64,000 bases of DNA from Ipomoea triloba (Eukaryota; Streptophyta; Magnoliopsida; Solanales; Convolvulaceae): contig NC_044922.1 of the NCBI RefSeq assembly GCF_003576645.1, forward strand, positions 19,939,046-20,003,045. The letters are read 5' to 3'. The translations under genes and the position numbers were made by a program. Shown here one piece after another: positions 35,812 through 47,953 of this stretch (within the stretch, counting starts at the first letter, position 1; each line of letters begins with the position of its first letter). Under the pieces are notes generated by a model. The model worked only from the letters and a program-made list of their open reading frames with translations, had not been told where the DNA came from and did not search any database.

Positions 35812-37523
35812 TCAATAATCAAGGTTGTGTCGCAACAAATTGAATTCCCAATAAGGGAGTTGGAAAAATATACTTTTCTTCTTCCATTGCTGCGTGTCAC
35901 CATCTTCAACTCTTCTCACTCGTGATCTTTTACCCTTCTCAGTCATTTCTATGTTTTTCCCAAATGTAATATTGATATCTGCAAGTTGATTTAAAACATC
36001 TGAACCTGACAACATCTTTGGCGGACTTCTCAAATCTTTGGTTCCATCAAATTTAGAGCTGTGATTTCTATACCGATGAGAAGGCCCTAAGAACCGACGA
36101 TGACCCATAAAACACCACTTCTTACTATGTGGAAGGCGATTTGGCAAAAAATCAAAGTTGCATGAGGGGCATGCTAGCCCTGTATGTGTATTCCACCCAG
36201 ATAAGTTACCTAACCCAGGAAAATCACTAATTGTCCACATTAGAGCTGCATGTAGTTTAAAAAACTGACCCTGTGAAGCATCAAATGTTTCTATTCCAAA
36301 ACTCCACAACTCATTTAACTCTTTAATCAGTGGTTGCATGTAAACATCTATATCATTCCCTGGCATCTTTTTTCCAGGAATAATCATAGACAAAATAAAT
36401 GAGGTTTGTTTCATACACATCCACGAAGGCAAGTTATAAGGAATTAAAATCACAGGCCATGTGCTATGCGTAGAACTTTGATGTCTAAATGGATTGAAAC
36501 CATCTGCAGCTAACCCTAGTCTAACATTGCGTGGATCAGCAGCAAATTCTGCATGGACTTCATTAAATTGCTTCCATGATTCAGAGTCTTTAGGATGTCG
36601 CATCAACCCATCTTTGTTACTATCCATAGCATGCCATCTCATATACTCAGCAGTTTTAGAAGACATAAACAACCGTTGCAACCTAGGCTTAAGAGGGAAG
36701 TAACGCAACACTTTAGAGGGTTTCTTTTTAAACTTGCTACCACAACGCACATCACCATCATTCTTCCCTTTTGGTTGTTTCCATCTTGAAGTATGACATA
36801 CTTTGCATGTTTCTGCAGCTTTATCATCTCCCCAGTATAGCATGCAATCATTTGGACATGCATGAATTTTAACATAATTAAGACTAAGTCTATTGATGGT
36901 TTTTTTGCCTCATAGAAAGAATCAGGAAGCCTTGCTTGTTCAAAAGCATCTTTTAACAATTCAAAAATCATAGACATTGCTTTATTGCTTATTCCACCCA
37001 AGCACTTGATGTGGTACAACTTTAACAAAAATGATAATTTTGAGTATTTGCTACACCCTTCATACAACTCTTGATTTCCATCTTTGAGCAACTCATAAAA
37101 TATCTTATTACTATCTTCTCTATCATCTCTAGGTAATACTTCATCCCCAAGTAGAGTTTGTTGTGATGTTGAAGGTTCATTTATACCATGTAAAATATGT
37201 GCAAAAGCATCATGAATGATATTTGCTTCAGGATTCTCAATTTGCACATTAGTAGGTACAACGTTAGGAGTGCTACTAGAAGTGTCTAAAGATCCCCCTT
37301 CACCATGCCAAATCCAATGAACATATCCCGGTACAATCCCATCACAAATCAAGTGTTCTTTCACGTCAAATTTATATAACCAATACCTAAATTTACACTT
37401 CACGCAAGGACACAATATTCTTCCTTCAACACATCTATGCTCAATTGCAAAATCAATTAATTTGTCTACCCCTTCTATATATTCCAAAGTATTTCGCGGC
37501 AAATTAACCCAAGATTTATCCAT
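35812..37523 (-). pseudogene. CACTA TNP2-type transposase, frameshifted and truncated
   Basis: Starts at 37523 with MDKSWVNLPRNTLEYIEGV, the transposase-associated domain, including the metal-binding wording CPCVKCKFRYW. The TNP2 domain follows (MLYWGDDKAAETCKVCHTSR, LRYFPLKPRLQRLF, GFNPFRHQSSTHSTWPVIL, DFPGLGNLSGWNTHTGLACP). A run of seven T at 36900-36906 coincides with a frame change, so the two long frames (37523 down to ~36906, then to 35812) are one gene with a homopolymer frameshift. It ends at LLRHNLDY, where intact relatives continue through the conserved histidine-containing stretch, so it is also C-terminally truncated. It would bind element ends and cut them; this copy cannot. Confidence 0.9.
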
Positions 37524-37881
37524 GCATAATCAGTTTAGTATACAAGATCTACAAAGAGAAAGAAAAATGGATTGTCATATGTATAGATCTTAATTTTGAT
37601 ATTTAATGTACTCCAACTGTTTTCATATATTAGAATTAAAACCTTTCACATCATAACTTGTAGAAGACAAATTATCTATAGAAGACAGTATTGCACTCTC
37701 TCTACCCAACTTCAAATCCTCTTTCTACCAGTAAGTAGTCAAGGAGGACTCAAGGCTAGTGACTTAGACCACGAAAAGTGGAAATGCCCTCAAGGCCTCA
37801 GCAAGCACCAAATCATGCAAAACGAGGATTGATGTGCAGCAATTCAAAATGAAATATAAAATAAAATGATAGAGACAATAC

Positions 37882-37983
37882 CTTGGTTGGATCGTCTCCG
37901 TAATTTGCAACTACAAGAGGCACAGCTTCTCTCTTCAGGCCAGACGCGATGTATGTGTTCACGATGGGATCTTCAAAGGAACC
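37882..37983 (-). CDS. Host-gene-like exon of 34 codons inside the CACTA element
   Basis: Minus strand: acceptor CTAG precedes GGTTCC (37983), and the frame is open to AACCAAG followed by donor GTATTG (at 37881). The exon is exactly 102 bp, phase 0 at both ends. It reads GSFEDPIVNTYIASGLKR, then EAVPLVVANYGDDPTK. The composition and clean splice borders look like a captured host exon. I could not name the parent gene. It lies just upstream of the transposase start and on the same strand, so it could alternatively be a 5' exon of the element's second gene. Confidence 0.45.
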
Positions 37984-38842
37984 CTAGATTTATGTGAAAC
38001 AAGATATGCTTTCAATCTCAAAGGTTAGAAATGGTTCACTAGAGAAGAACATGCATTTAGTATACAAGATCTACAAAGAGAAAGAAAGATGGATTGTCAT
38101 ATGTATAAACAAAAACATTGTCAATGCCATTCACACTAAAATCTAAATAAACATACAATACTAAATATAGTTATGTCTATGCTAATTATAGTCTCATTTC
38201 TTCATCACCAATAGATAAGAAGAAACTCTGTTAAGGTGTATTTAGTACTTTGTATTCTAACATGGCTTCTCTATTTCTGCCCAGGGATCACAAAGCATTG
38301 GTGGGAATGTATAGTTACTACTAGAACTACATAATAGGGAAAGTGGGAAACATCAGATCTCAGACTCCATGAATGAGATCACACATATGCTATCTTTGCT
38401 GAGTTCAAAAACTAGAAAATAGAAAAGGGTGGAAACTAAAAAGTATGGCATTTCGTGAAGATACTTAATGGTTCTGAACATTGAGTAAAATACAGTGTTA
38501 AAAAACTTTGGCACCACATCCTGCTCACATTAATAAGTAATAAAGTACCAAATAAGAAATCATATATTGATATATATTATCAGAACTTATCCTGCTCTCA
38601 TCGTCAACTATTACAAAAATATACCTAACTCATAAATAGAGCAAAGGCAGAAGGAAACAATATGACAAATGATTAAAAATATTAGATCATGATGCAATTA
38701 AATATTATATATTCACATAAAGTGGATGACCAAGACTAAATCAAAATACAATAATTTTCCCGACCAACTATATAATAATATTTATCTTTAAGCATGTAGA
38801 AATGATTTATTTATTTATCAACATTTATGGTAAGGTCTTGGC

Positions 38843-40971
38843 ATCACTAGAGTGACATTGACACTTATATCATTTCCCCAAGTTTACCATCTAGAATTAC
38901 ATAACTTATAAAACACTAGACACATAAGGGACTCTATGCAAGAATGTTTTGTTCAAATCTCTCTTTTATCTATTGTAATTTAATTCACATACTTGATTCC
39001 TTTAAAAAAATTCACTTGTTATCATTATAGGTTATATGAACATACAATACTCAAATATCTATTAGGTAGCTTTCAAACACTGTACGAACACATGCTTAAC
39101 CCTTCACTATTTAAATAATACCCTTAAAGCTAGTCCTTGAGAACGATACTCTTAATTTTCATATCACTACTAAAATCAACTTTCAGTGGGCGCGAGGTAG
39201 AGAAATTACACATTAATCCTTGAACCACTATAAAATCTCTCCCTCTATCTACTTTACGTCTTTACTTGTATATTTTATTGTATTTTCCATGTCTACCAAA
39301 GCATAATACGAGTGTTATCAATTTCATTGAAACTAAAACGAGTTTAAGATTTTCATTGATTATTTACAAGGTCTAACTTTCAAGATTGATTAGTTAATTA
39401 TGATTTAACATAATGCACACTAAGTATATATTGAGAAATTAATTTACCAAGTCTTACACACAATGATTATTTTTTAGAATTTTACAAAACTTAATTCACC
39501 CCACCGCCACCGCCACCCCTCTAATGTTTGGAATATTTGGAACCGTCAATCTTATTAAATAAAAAAAAATTTAAATCTTCTTCTTCAGGAGTGAATGGGA
39601 AAGCTCTATTATTTGCTTTCTTTCTTTCTTTTTAATACTTAATCTCCCAAACTAAGACAGCTATCAAACTAAATGACCAGCAAAATTTCATACCCTACGT
39701 TTTGAAGAAAAGTACACCAATATAAATACTTCATTAACACAAACTTATATAGATCAATCAACTTTTTTATTTTAATTTATTCATGAAAAAAATATACGAA
39801 ATTAGATTTCATTTCAAAGTAGTACATAAATTTAAAATGCTAATTAGTTTGGAATGATCAAATTATGTGTATTTTTTGTTAATTAGGGATTGATTAAACA
39901 AATTTTATTTTAAAATCCATACCTAAATTAAATACTCAACATTAATAATATTATTAGAATCTTTTTAAATATTTTTGAAGATTTAAATTCAATACTTTTA
40001 ATGAATATACGCATACTACCTGTTTTAGTAATGACTTTTTCACTCCATATTTAAATATCATAAATTTAGAAAATTTTAATAATTTGATTATGTTACTTAA
40101 AACACTAATAGGGCTGTCGGAGTTACATTCCCACTTAATTCTCACATAATTCCATAAAAATGAAATAAGATTTAATATGAAGTTTAAAAACATAAAACAA
40201 AATTTAAAATTAGAATATTACGGAACTATTATACAGCTTTAAACCCAAGGAGGTGCATATGTTGCCGACGGTCATATTGTGGACGAGGGTCCACCGTACA
40301 AGGTTAGTGGACACTGGTCCAAAATGACGTCTCTTAGTTTATTTACACACACTTCACATATTATAAACTTCAAAAATATTAGAATTATTTCACATGATAT
40401 ATTTATAGTTAACTAATTATGAACTTACTGCAATGGTTAATATTGGTCAAAAGAAAAAAGAACAGAAAAAGTGACCCTAATTTAAACAAAACAACCTGGT
40501 TCATAATATAATTTGATATTTATTGCCTTACATTTAATAAAAATTCGTATACCATTAAATGAAAAGAAATTAGGGCCCCTAAATTTATTAATGTTTAAGA
40601 AAAAAAATTTATTTTTTTTCTATATTTAAATTTCTGAAACAGGAATACTCTAATGTGTCATGAATTTAAAATAACCCCATTTGAAAATTAAAATAGCTAT
40701 TTTATTTTACCATAATAGATTGTCAACACATCATTAGAATATAAATTCGTATCATTTTTCACAGATGATAGGGAGGGTCTATATATATCTAACTCTTCTT
40801 GTTGCAACATCTGCCAAGTCTCTTGCTAGAAGCTAGATTTCTCAATTCGTTCCCCTGTTTCTCCAAAATTGTGGCACCGCAATCTTTAGTTTGGTCCAAG
40901 TTAGTCAGGTAATCGAAATACCGGTTCCCTTCTCACAACCTATGTGAGATGTCCCCGTATGTAGAAAAAAT
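38843..40971. repeat. Composite repeat segment, copy II
   Basis: Parallels copy I from ATCACTAGAGTGACATTGAC (compare 29885) through the RNase H-like relic at 40780-40960. It carries only a ~48-bp remnant of the Harbinger-like element (40105-40152) and lacks the 63-bp retroposon. The relic's minus-strand frame is interrupted here. No gene is seen. Confidence 0.75.
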
Positions 40972-41252
40972 CATCATGTTGACCCATCAATTGTTTTCTA
41001 ACTGTCAATATAGTTGCTAGTTTTCAATTTCAACTAATTTGATCCTTGAATTGTTTAAAATTTCGTCAATTAAACCCTTAAATGATTAAATTGACGAAAT
41101 TTTTAAAAAATGGGGAAATCCTGAGTTTGGTCCCTTGGAAGGGTTTAATTGAAATTTTAAACAATTCGAGGATTAATTAGTTGAAATTGAAAACTAAAGA
41201 CTACATTGACATTTGATAAATAATTGAGGGACAAAAATGATAATTTTTCCTT
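40972..41252. mobile_element. Foldback MITE
   Basis: The two halves are imperfect reverse complements over ~115 bp: GAAAAAATCATCATGTTGAC with TTTTCAATTTCAACTAATTT on the left against the reverse of GTTGAAATTGAAAAC with ATGATAATTTTTCC on the right. Target duplication not resolved. It sits between copy II and the gene at 41458. Confidence 0.65.
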
Positions 41253-41457
41253 TATTTTATAGTAAATTTGATGGAAGAGAAGTGCATGTTCCCTTTCATC
41301 CTCAGATTTCATATAGAAACACTTCCCATGCGTGGCTTATTGTTAAATAATAATAATAAAAAAGGATTTTTATCATGTGTTATTCTATTTGTTTATTTAT
41401 ATTTTTTCAAAGTAAATAATAATTTTAAAATTCAATTATACGATTTTATTGTGACAG

Positions 41458-42483
41458 GGCTGAGGAAATGGTAAACACTGATGTGGTGCCACAGAAAAGG
41501 TGGCGACAACTTAAAACCTCCATAGTTTTGGGAGATTATGATATGAAAGTAAAATTTATTCCATCTGTAGAAAGTCCAGGCAATTATAAAGTAGACATCA
41601 TCATGGTTAGTATATAATTTGTTTAATATACATTCAATTTGAGATTATAAGTTTGGTAGTTTTATAAGTGCATACAATTATAGGATGAGAAAAATTCAAA
41701 TGAAGAGGAAGTGGAAATCCCTCCCCAGTATAGAGAAAGAGCTCAAAATTGGAAGATGCAGATAAGAAAGCGTTCGCCAAGTGGGAATGTTGAAAATGTA
41801 ATCCAATTNTATTATTTATTTATTTAGTTTCTTTGTACGTAGAGTTTTACAGATTTTAAGTTATTAAAACCCAGTTTGTTTCTTAATTTAGTTTTGCATT
41901 AGTGTATACAAGAACATGGCATCAACTTACGTATGAGCTGGAGAGTTTGTTAATTATTAACTTTAAGATCATAGTTATTTCAGTATTTTTTATTTTCTTT
42001 TTAAATTTAGCTTTCAATGTACCAATAAGTTTATTATTTGCGTGGTGTATGTAGTTCTTTTATCAAGAAGGTGTGAGAAAGACTTATAGGTCAGTTCCAG
42101 AAGTAACAAGATACATCCTACAAGGATATGCTCCACGTAAATCATCAATGAAGGTAACTTGTAATTTATCTGGTTATAATAAATCTTTTCAAAATTTACT
42201 TGTAAAATAAAAATGTTTGCATGCACTTCAGGCCTTGTGTAACACAAAGAGGAAAGGTGAAGCTTCAACCTCCAAAAATGAAAAGAAAGCAAAGGAAGAG
42301 GAAATAGCAAAGGTGGAGTATTCTTCAATGAAGGAATGTTCTAATGAGGTGGGCAACAAAGAGGTAGGTCATGCTTTGATCCCCATTATGAATAATATTG
42401 GTGGCGAGCAGTGGGATACGGTTGATGAGGTGGAACATTTCCTAGCTCAATCATACAATAACCTTCTTCGCTATTTTGATTAA
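41458..42483 (+). CDS. Methyl-CpG-binding-domain-like protein, four exons, 5' end uncertain
   Basis: Exons 41458-41605, 41684-41797, 42055-42153 and 42232-42483 each have AG acceptors and GT donors, and all join in phase 0 with no stop, giving about 203 residues. Exon 2 ends with NWKMQIRKRSPSGNVEN and exon 3 begins FFYQEGVRKTYRSVPEVTRY. Together they match the MBD fold's (I/R)RxRxSG...FYY..G..YRS..EV.RYI wording. Exon 4 is lysine/glutamate-rich (KRKGEASTSKNEKKAKEEEI), with an acidic tail ending at TAA 42481. MBD proteins bind methylated DNA or chromatin in the nucleus; the DNA-contact arginines RKR and the YRS motif are present. Exon 1 needs two bases from an upstream exon, which I could not find; ATG at 41468 is an alternative start. 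A single N lies in intron 2 at 41809. Confidence 0.65.
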
Positions 42484-43131
42484 AGTAGGGAAGATCACAT
42501 TGATAATAATAGCCAAACCTTTTTATTTATTAATTATGAAAACTTGACGTTTTATTTCATGAATGATGGACATGATTGTTTAATGAAATTATGATGTTTA
42601 AATTATTTAAGAATTTTATAAACTCACTGCGCCGCCGTCCTCACCCCTACCCCACGCTTCGTACCTATTAAAATTGACATACTCGTACCCAATTAAACCC
42701 CAAAAAAATAAAATAAAATTATAGGTAATACTTATCATATAAAATCCTTTTTTTTTTACCTCTCTAACTAAATCCTAACCTAATAATTTATTGTATTTAT
42801 TGAATTTTTTCCAACTAAAATGAAAAAAGAGTGTGTAGAGAAATTACACATTAATCCTTGAACCACTATAAAATCTCTCTCTCCACTTTACTTAAATATT
42901 TTATTGTATTTTTCATGTCTACCAAAGCATAATTTATACGAGTGTTATCAATTTCCTTGAAACTAAAAACGAGTTAAAATTTTCCATTGATTGTTTTCAA
43001 GCTCTAATCTTCAAGACTGAATAGTTAAGATTTCAACATAACACACTAAGTATATTATTGAGAAATTGATTTACTAAGTCTTACGCATAATGATTATTTT
43101 TGAATATTTTACAAAAATCAATTCACCCCAC
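42484..43131. repeat. MBD-like gene 3' flank and start of composite repeat copy III
   Basis: 42484-42830 is A/T-rich 3' flank with no gene seen. From about 42835 (GAGAAATTACACATTAATCC) the sequence parallels copy I at 30258 and copy II at 39205, and it runs to the solo-LTR insertion point at 43131. Confidence 0.65.
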
Positions 43132-44461
43132 TGATAAGACTCTGAGATACCCTTAAATCAGGTACATTTTAGGGTGTTTTATCACGTCTATAGCATCCTT
43201 ACATGGTAAATTATGCTCATAAATGCTTGAAAATCACTAACTGATGCACAAAAACTACTTTTAGCTTAAAAGAAGTGAAACAGGAGCCCCGGGAGCAAAT
43301 AGGAGCAAAAGTTGAGTTTAAAGAGCGAACCAGGCAAGAACGGAGCCCCGGAGGACTAAACTGGAGGGCCACACGCGTGTGAGCATGCGTGAAAACTTTC
43401 CAGTAGCCTCCCACGCACGCTTACACGCGTGTGGATGGCGTGGAGGCGGTGATGCGCGAATTTCGACTAGGGTTGTCATTTCGGAGACTATTTAAACCCC
43501 TTTGATGAATTTTCAGAGGAGGTTCCCAGAAAATTAGTTTTCCCTTTCTTAGTTTTTCCTTTGGAGAACTTTCTCCATTTTTCTTAGTTTTTAGATTAGA
43601 TCAATCTCTATTGTAGCAAGACAACAAGCTTGGATTGAAGATCTTGTTCTCTCTAGGTGATTTCTATTTCATTTCTATAATTTTAGCTATCTTGTTCTTG
43701 GATTAAATTAGCTTTTGCTTGAATTTCATATTATGAGTAGCTAGTTTAGTCTAGGGATTTGGATTGTGTGATTGAATATTGCTAGTGTGATGATCTTATC
43801 TCTATATCTTGGATCTATGTGTTTGTGTTGATGGATTACCTATTCTTGTCTATTGATTGTTGTTTTGATGAGATCTTTTTTGGATTTGGCCAATCTAGAT
43901 GAGAGATTGAGCTCTAGACTCTTTCATGTCTTTGATTAGAGTTAGGATTTGAAGCTTGACACAATCATAGTTCCTATGGACTTCTTAAGCATAGTAGGAT
44001 AGTGTGTAGCTCAAGTGTTTGATAAAATTCCTCTTAGAATTTTGGATGCTTGAAGGCACTCCTAAGTCAAAGAAGCCTTAGTACACAAAAGTGGAAAAGG
44101 ACTAACAACACACTCTTGAATAGCCAATATCCTAGCAATCCCTATCTGACCTTAGACACTCCACTATGCAATATCCATGAACACTATCCAATCCCTACCC
44201 CTTTTACATATTTACAAAATCCCTTTTACTTTACTACTCTCTTGCACTCAAACCAACCAAATGAACTACTCTCACTCACAATTCCACCCTTCACCACACT
44301 CGAATCCCATGCATGATCCAATCAAGTACACTCCCGAACATTCGACACACCTCCACGTCCCTCCTTCGAGACCGACACTCGGGGAGTTACAGACTTTCCG
44401 TTTTATCATACAAATATCTTTTGACGAATCACACCACCCTAATACCGCAAACCCTTTGTCA
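43132..44461 (+). mobile_element. Solo LTR, 1330 bp, with 5-bp target duplication
   Basis: Begins TGATAAGACT and ends CCCTTTGTCA, flanked by CCCAC at 43127-43131 and 44462-44466. The uninterrupted site exists in copies I and II (CACCCCACCGCCACC). Inside are CACACGCGTGTGAGC and TTACACGCGTGTGG hairpin words (43370-43435) followed by a TATA-like TATTTAAACC (~43490), the layout of an LTR U3/R border. No coding. Length and organisation suit a long-LTR Ty3-type family (Tat/Athila-like), which is inference. The same family is inserted in the tandem array at 23929. Confidence 0.85.
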
Positions 44462-44583
44462 CCCACCTCCATCCTCTAATGAATATTTTGAACCATCAAT
44501 CTTATTAAATAAAAAAATTTTAAAATCTTCTTCTTCAAGAGTCAATGGGAAAACTCTATTATTTTCTTTCTTTCTTTTTAATA

Positions 44584-45096
44584 GAAAAATTTTCACTTTT
44601 GGTCACTGGACTATTATACATGTATCAAATTTGGTCCTTGACTATTAATATTTTCAAATTTTGTACATGACCATGTAATTCGTATCACATTTGGTCCTTA
44701 ATTATTAATATTTTCAAATTAGGTGCGCATGACTATGTAATTTGTATCACATTTGGTCCTGTCGTCTAATTTTCTTGCCAAGTTTCAAGCCAACTACTGC
44801 TAAAATTTCAACAGAAAAAAATAATATGTTCTAATTAAAAGAGTGCTTTTGGCCAAATAATTGTTGAAAAAATTATTTTTCTCGTTGAAATTCAGGCAAC
44901 AGTTGGTCGCTAAATTTGACAGTAAGACCAAATGTGACCCAAATTACAAAGTCATGCACCTAATTTGAAAATATTAATAGTCAATGACCAAATGTGATAC
45001 ACGTTATATAGACATGCACCTAATTTAAAATATTAATAGTTAAGGACCAAATTTGATACGTGTACAATAGTACATGGATTAAAAGTGAAATTTATT
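44584..45096. mobile_element. Mutator-like MITE, 513 bp, 10-bp target duplication
   Basis: CTTTTTAATA flanks the element at 44574-44583 and 45097-45106. Ends GAAAAATTTTCACTTTTGG and (reverse complement of the right end) GAATAAATTTCACTTTT are terminal inverted repeats extending into ~200-bp arms with repeated ATTTGGTCC. A 9-10-bp duplication with long arms is typical of Mutator-related MITEs. Confidence 0.8.
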
Positions 45097-45753
45097 CTTT
45101 TTAATACTTGAATCTCCCAAACTAAGGCAGCCATCAAACTATATGACCAACAAAATTTCACACACTAAGTTAGTATTGAAGAAAAATACGCCAATATAAA
45201 TACTACATTAGTACATTAACACAAACTTATATAGCTCAAGCAACTTTTTTATTTTATTCATGAAAAAAATGCGAAATTGGATTTCATTTCTAAGTAGTAT
45301 ATAAATTAGAAATGCTAAATAGTTTGGAATGATCAATTTATGTGTATTTTTTGTTAATTAGGGATTGATTAAACAAATTTTCTTTTAAACTCCATACCTA
45401 AATTAAATACTCAACATTAATAATATTATTAGAATCTTTTTTTAAATATTTTTGAAGATCTAAATTCAATACTTTTTATGAATATAAGCATACTACCTGT
45501 GTTAGTAATGACTTTTTCACTCCATATTTTTTTTTTTTTGAATAAGAATGGAATAGTATTAATCAAAGAGATAAACTCACAAGACAGAGAAGAGGGGAAT
45601 AGCAATAACGCTACTACCCAAAGCCAGACTGAGAGCCCGTAACATATGATACAACATAGTTACCAGGTTCGCTGACAAAACAAACAATAAAAGTAAACTA
45701 AGGCAACATAAACAGATTAGCAAAGATGAAAACAATGCCTAATAAATAATACG

Positions 45754-46734
45754 CTACACACCAGCTTGATCAGTGCTCCTTTGACGAGAAGCTCCCATTT
45801 GTTTCCATGTAGCAAATTGACAGATAGCAGCAGTCCTCACCTCACCAGGATCCCAAATAGTATTACTCCAAATTAACTCATTTCTACGTTTCCAAATATT
45901 CCAAGCCAAAAAGAAAGCTTGCACCTTAGCATTATCATCCTGGTCACGTAGAAAACTCTCAAAAATCATATTAATGGAGGCACCATGATTAATACAATTT
46001 TGCATGGCCTGCGAATTCCAAACAGGTGCTACCTTTGGGCAAAAGAATAAGATATGGCTTATGGACTCATGATTAACCGAACACAACGGACACACATCCA
46101 ACACATCAACTCCTCTATATTTTAACTGCGTTCGGACATGAATGATGCCATGAACACAACGCCATATAAAATTCTTCACTTTTGGTGGCGCTGCTAAACC
46201 CCAAAGCTTATTCCAATCCGCAAAATTATCCATCGGCAGATGTTGACTTTCTTCCATCAACTTTTCATAACCACCTTTCACCGTATAAAAACCGTTTACA
46301 ACACCCTTCCAAACCCAAGTATCCACATATCCCGGACAAATATTAGTGTTCTTGATCAACTCAACATCCCTGGGATTGAAAATATCATCAAGCAGGTCAT
46401 CATCCCATGTTGGCTCATCAACATTAAACAGCTGGTCAACTGTAGCACCCTCAAGTTGTGGTATAGGATCAGTGGAGATGTAAGGATTGGACTCAGATGG
46501 CAACCATGGCACTCCCCAAATTCTCGTATTCCTCCCGTCACCTAACCTCCACACCGCACCGGACTTAACCAGATTCTGGGCAGCATGGATACTACGCCAG
46601 ACATAGCTTGGATTGCTCCCCAAATTAGCATCCAGAAAAGAGCTACTCGGAAAGTATCGTGCTTTGTAAACCCGGGCAGCTAAAGAATTTGGTTCAGATA
46701 GGAACCTCCATCCCTGTTTAGCTAGCAATGCCAA
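45754..46734 (-). pseudogene. LINE ORF2 C-terminal region with zf-RVT domain
   Basis: A 326-residue open stretch: ALLAKQGWRFLSEPNSLAAR, SYVWRSIHAAQNLVKSGAVW, then the zf-RVT domain WNKLWGLAAPPKVKNFIWRC with CPLCSVNHESISHILFFCP. It ends at 45754 without the RNase H domain often found after zf-RVT. It is separated from the upstream region by a frame break around 46735-46830, where GGIRWMAWSRMCVPK wording continues in another frame. Confidence 0.9.
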
Positions 46735-46832
46735 ATTGAACTCATGTAATCTTCGAAAACCAAGTCCCCTTTACATTTAGGGACACACATACGAGACCAT
46801 GCCATCCAACGAATGCCTCCATTATTCCTTCC

Positions 46833-47908
46833 TCACCCACACCACCAAAATCTGTTCATCTCACGCTCTAAATGCTCACACATAGTCTTAGGGATTAGGA
46901 ACACGCTCATCGTGAAAGTTGGAAGTGCTTGTGCTATGCTTTTGAGGAGTACCTCCTTTCCTGCACGGGAAAGAAGTTTTTTCTGCCACCCATTAACCCG
47001 TTGACGAATACGCTGACACAAGTAGTCGAACACAGCTTTCTTATTTCTTCCAACCCATGCTGGCAAACCCAAGTACTTACCCAGATCATCTCTTCTCTGG
47101 ACAGCAAAAATAGAGCATATATTGTCAGCATCCAATTGAGTCGTATTAGAACTGTGGCACATTACTTCGTGTAATTAATTATTTGGCCTGAAGCCTGTTC
47201 ATATAAATCCAAACATTGCATCTAACGCCGTTCCTACTTCTTCCGGCTCAAAAGGTTTTACCAGCTCTAGATTCTGCTCATCTGTAACCTGCCGTCGGAT
47301 TAAATCAAACACTGGGGAGCCATCACACCCACTGGAGGTAAAAATTTGCTGAAAATAATCCATTACCACTGGGACCATCTCCCCTTTATTATTAACCCAT
47401 TCCCCATCACAATTCTTAATTCTGTTAATATTATTAACCTTCCTACGAGATGAAGCTGTATGGTGAAAAAACTTAGTGTTCAAGTCACCCCACTTAAGCC
47501 AGTGTTGCTTCGATCGCTGTTTCCAGTACCTTTCATCAACCTCAAACCAGTGTTGCAATTCAGCATCAACCTCCTTAATCTCATCATTACTAACTGGTGC
47601 ATGTCTTTCTCTTAATTCAGAGATCTTACGTTTACAGTGCTGAATTTTCTAGCCCACACTGTGATGGCGTTCACCACCCCAACTACGCAGTCTATTTGCA
47701 CATAATCCCAACCTAGACTGGAAATCCATACCTGCTGAATCAACCCAAGCCCGCGAGATGACTGTCTTGCACTCATCTTCCACAAGCCACGAGTTTTCAA
47801 ACCTAAACTGGCGTGGGCCTGTTTGCATGCATGCCGACTCAAGGTCCAAGAATAAAGTTGAATGATCGGATGTGAAAGTGTCCAGATTATAGATCGTTGC
47901 TTGACCAA
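46833..47908 (-). pseudogene. LINE reverse-transcriptase region with the catalytic core deleted
   Basis: The pre-RT part is present (LKWGDLNTKFFHHTASSRRK, VKPFEPEEVGTALDAMF, to about 47205). The next recognisable text is the thumb and post-RT region (QRRDDLGKYLGLPAWVGRNK, RINGWQKKLLSRAGKEVLLK-like wording from 47120 down). The intervening ~200 residues, with the fingers, palm and FADD/YADD box, are absent. The junction lies in 47163-47212 within ...AMFGFI and EQASGQIINYTK fragments. Catalysis is impossible. Confidence 0.85.
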
Positions 47909-47953
47909 ATCGTGAACACCATTGAAGTCGCAACCGCCCTATCAAGCCTTTCT

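Larger units (their letters stand above)
35241..38842 (-). mobile_element. CACTA (En/Spm) transposon, internally deleted
   Basis: The left terminus is exact: CACTACACCAAAAATG at 35241, with dense subterminal repeats and a TNP2-type transposase on the minus strand. No matching right end (GGTGTAGTG) was found; sequence related to the composite repeat resumes at about 38843, so the right border is an estimate. Transposase sequence stops mid-domain at 35812 and is joined to subterminal DNA, meaning an internal deletion removed the catalytic remainder. 37990-38842 is A/T-rich with no gene seen, except that TAGTATACAAGATCTACAAA at ~37535 recurs at ~38058. Confidence 0.8.

Noticed and set aside
37596..37832. 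78-residue plus-strand frame in the CACTA element
   Set aside because: No recognisable domain, overlaps transposon leader sequence on the other strand.
41268..41474. Upstream frame MMEEKCMFPF... as first exon of the MBD-like gene
   Set aside because: It runs through low-complexity NNNNKK and hydrophobic text and has no donor in the needed phase; not convincing.
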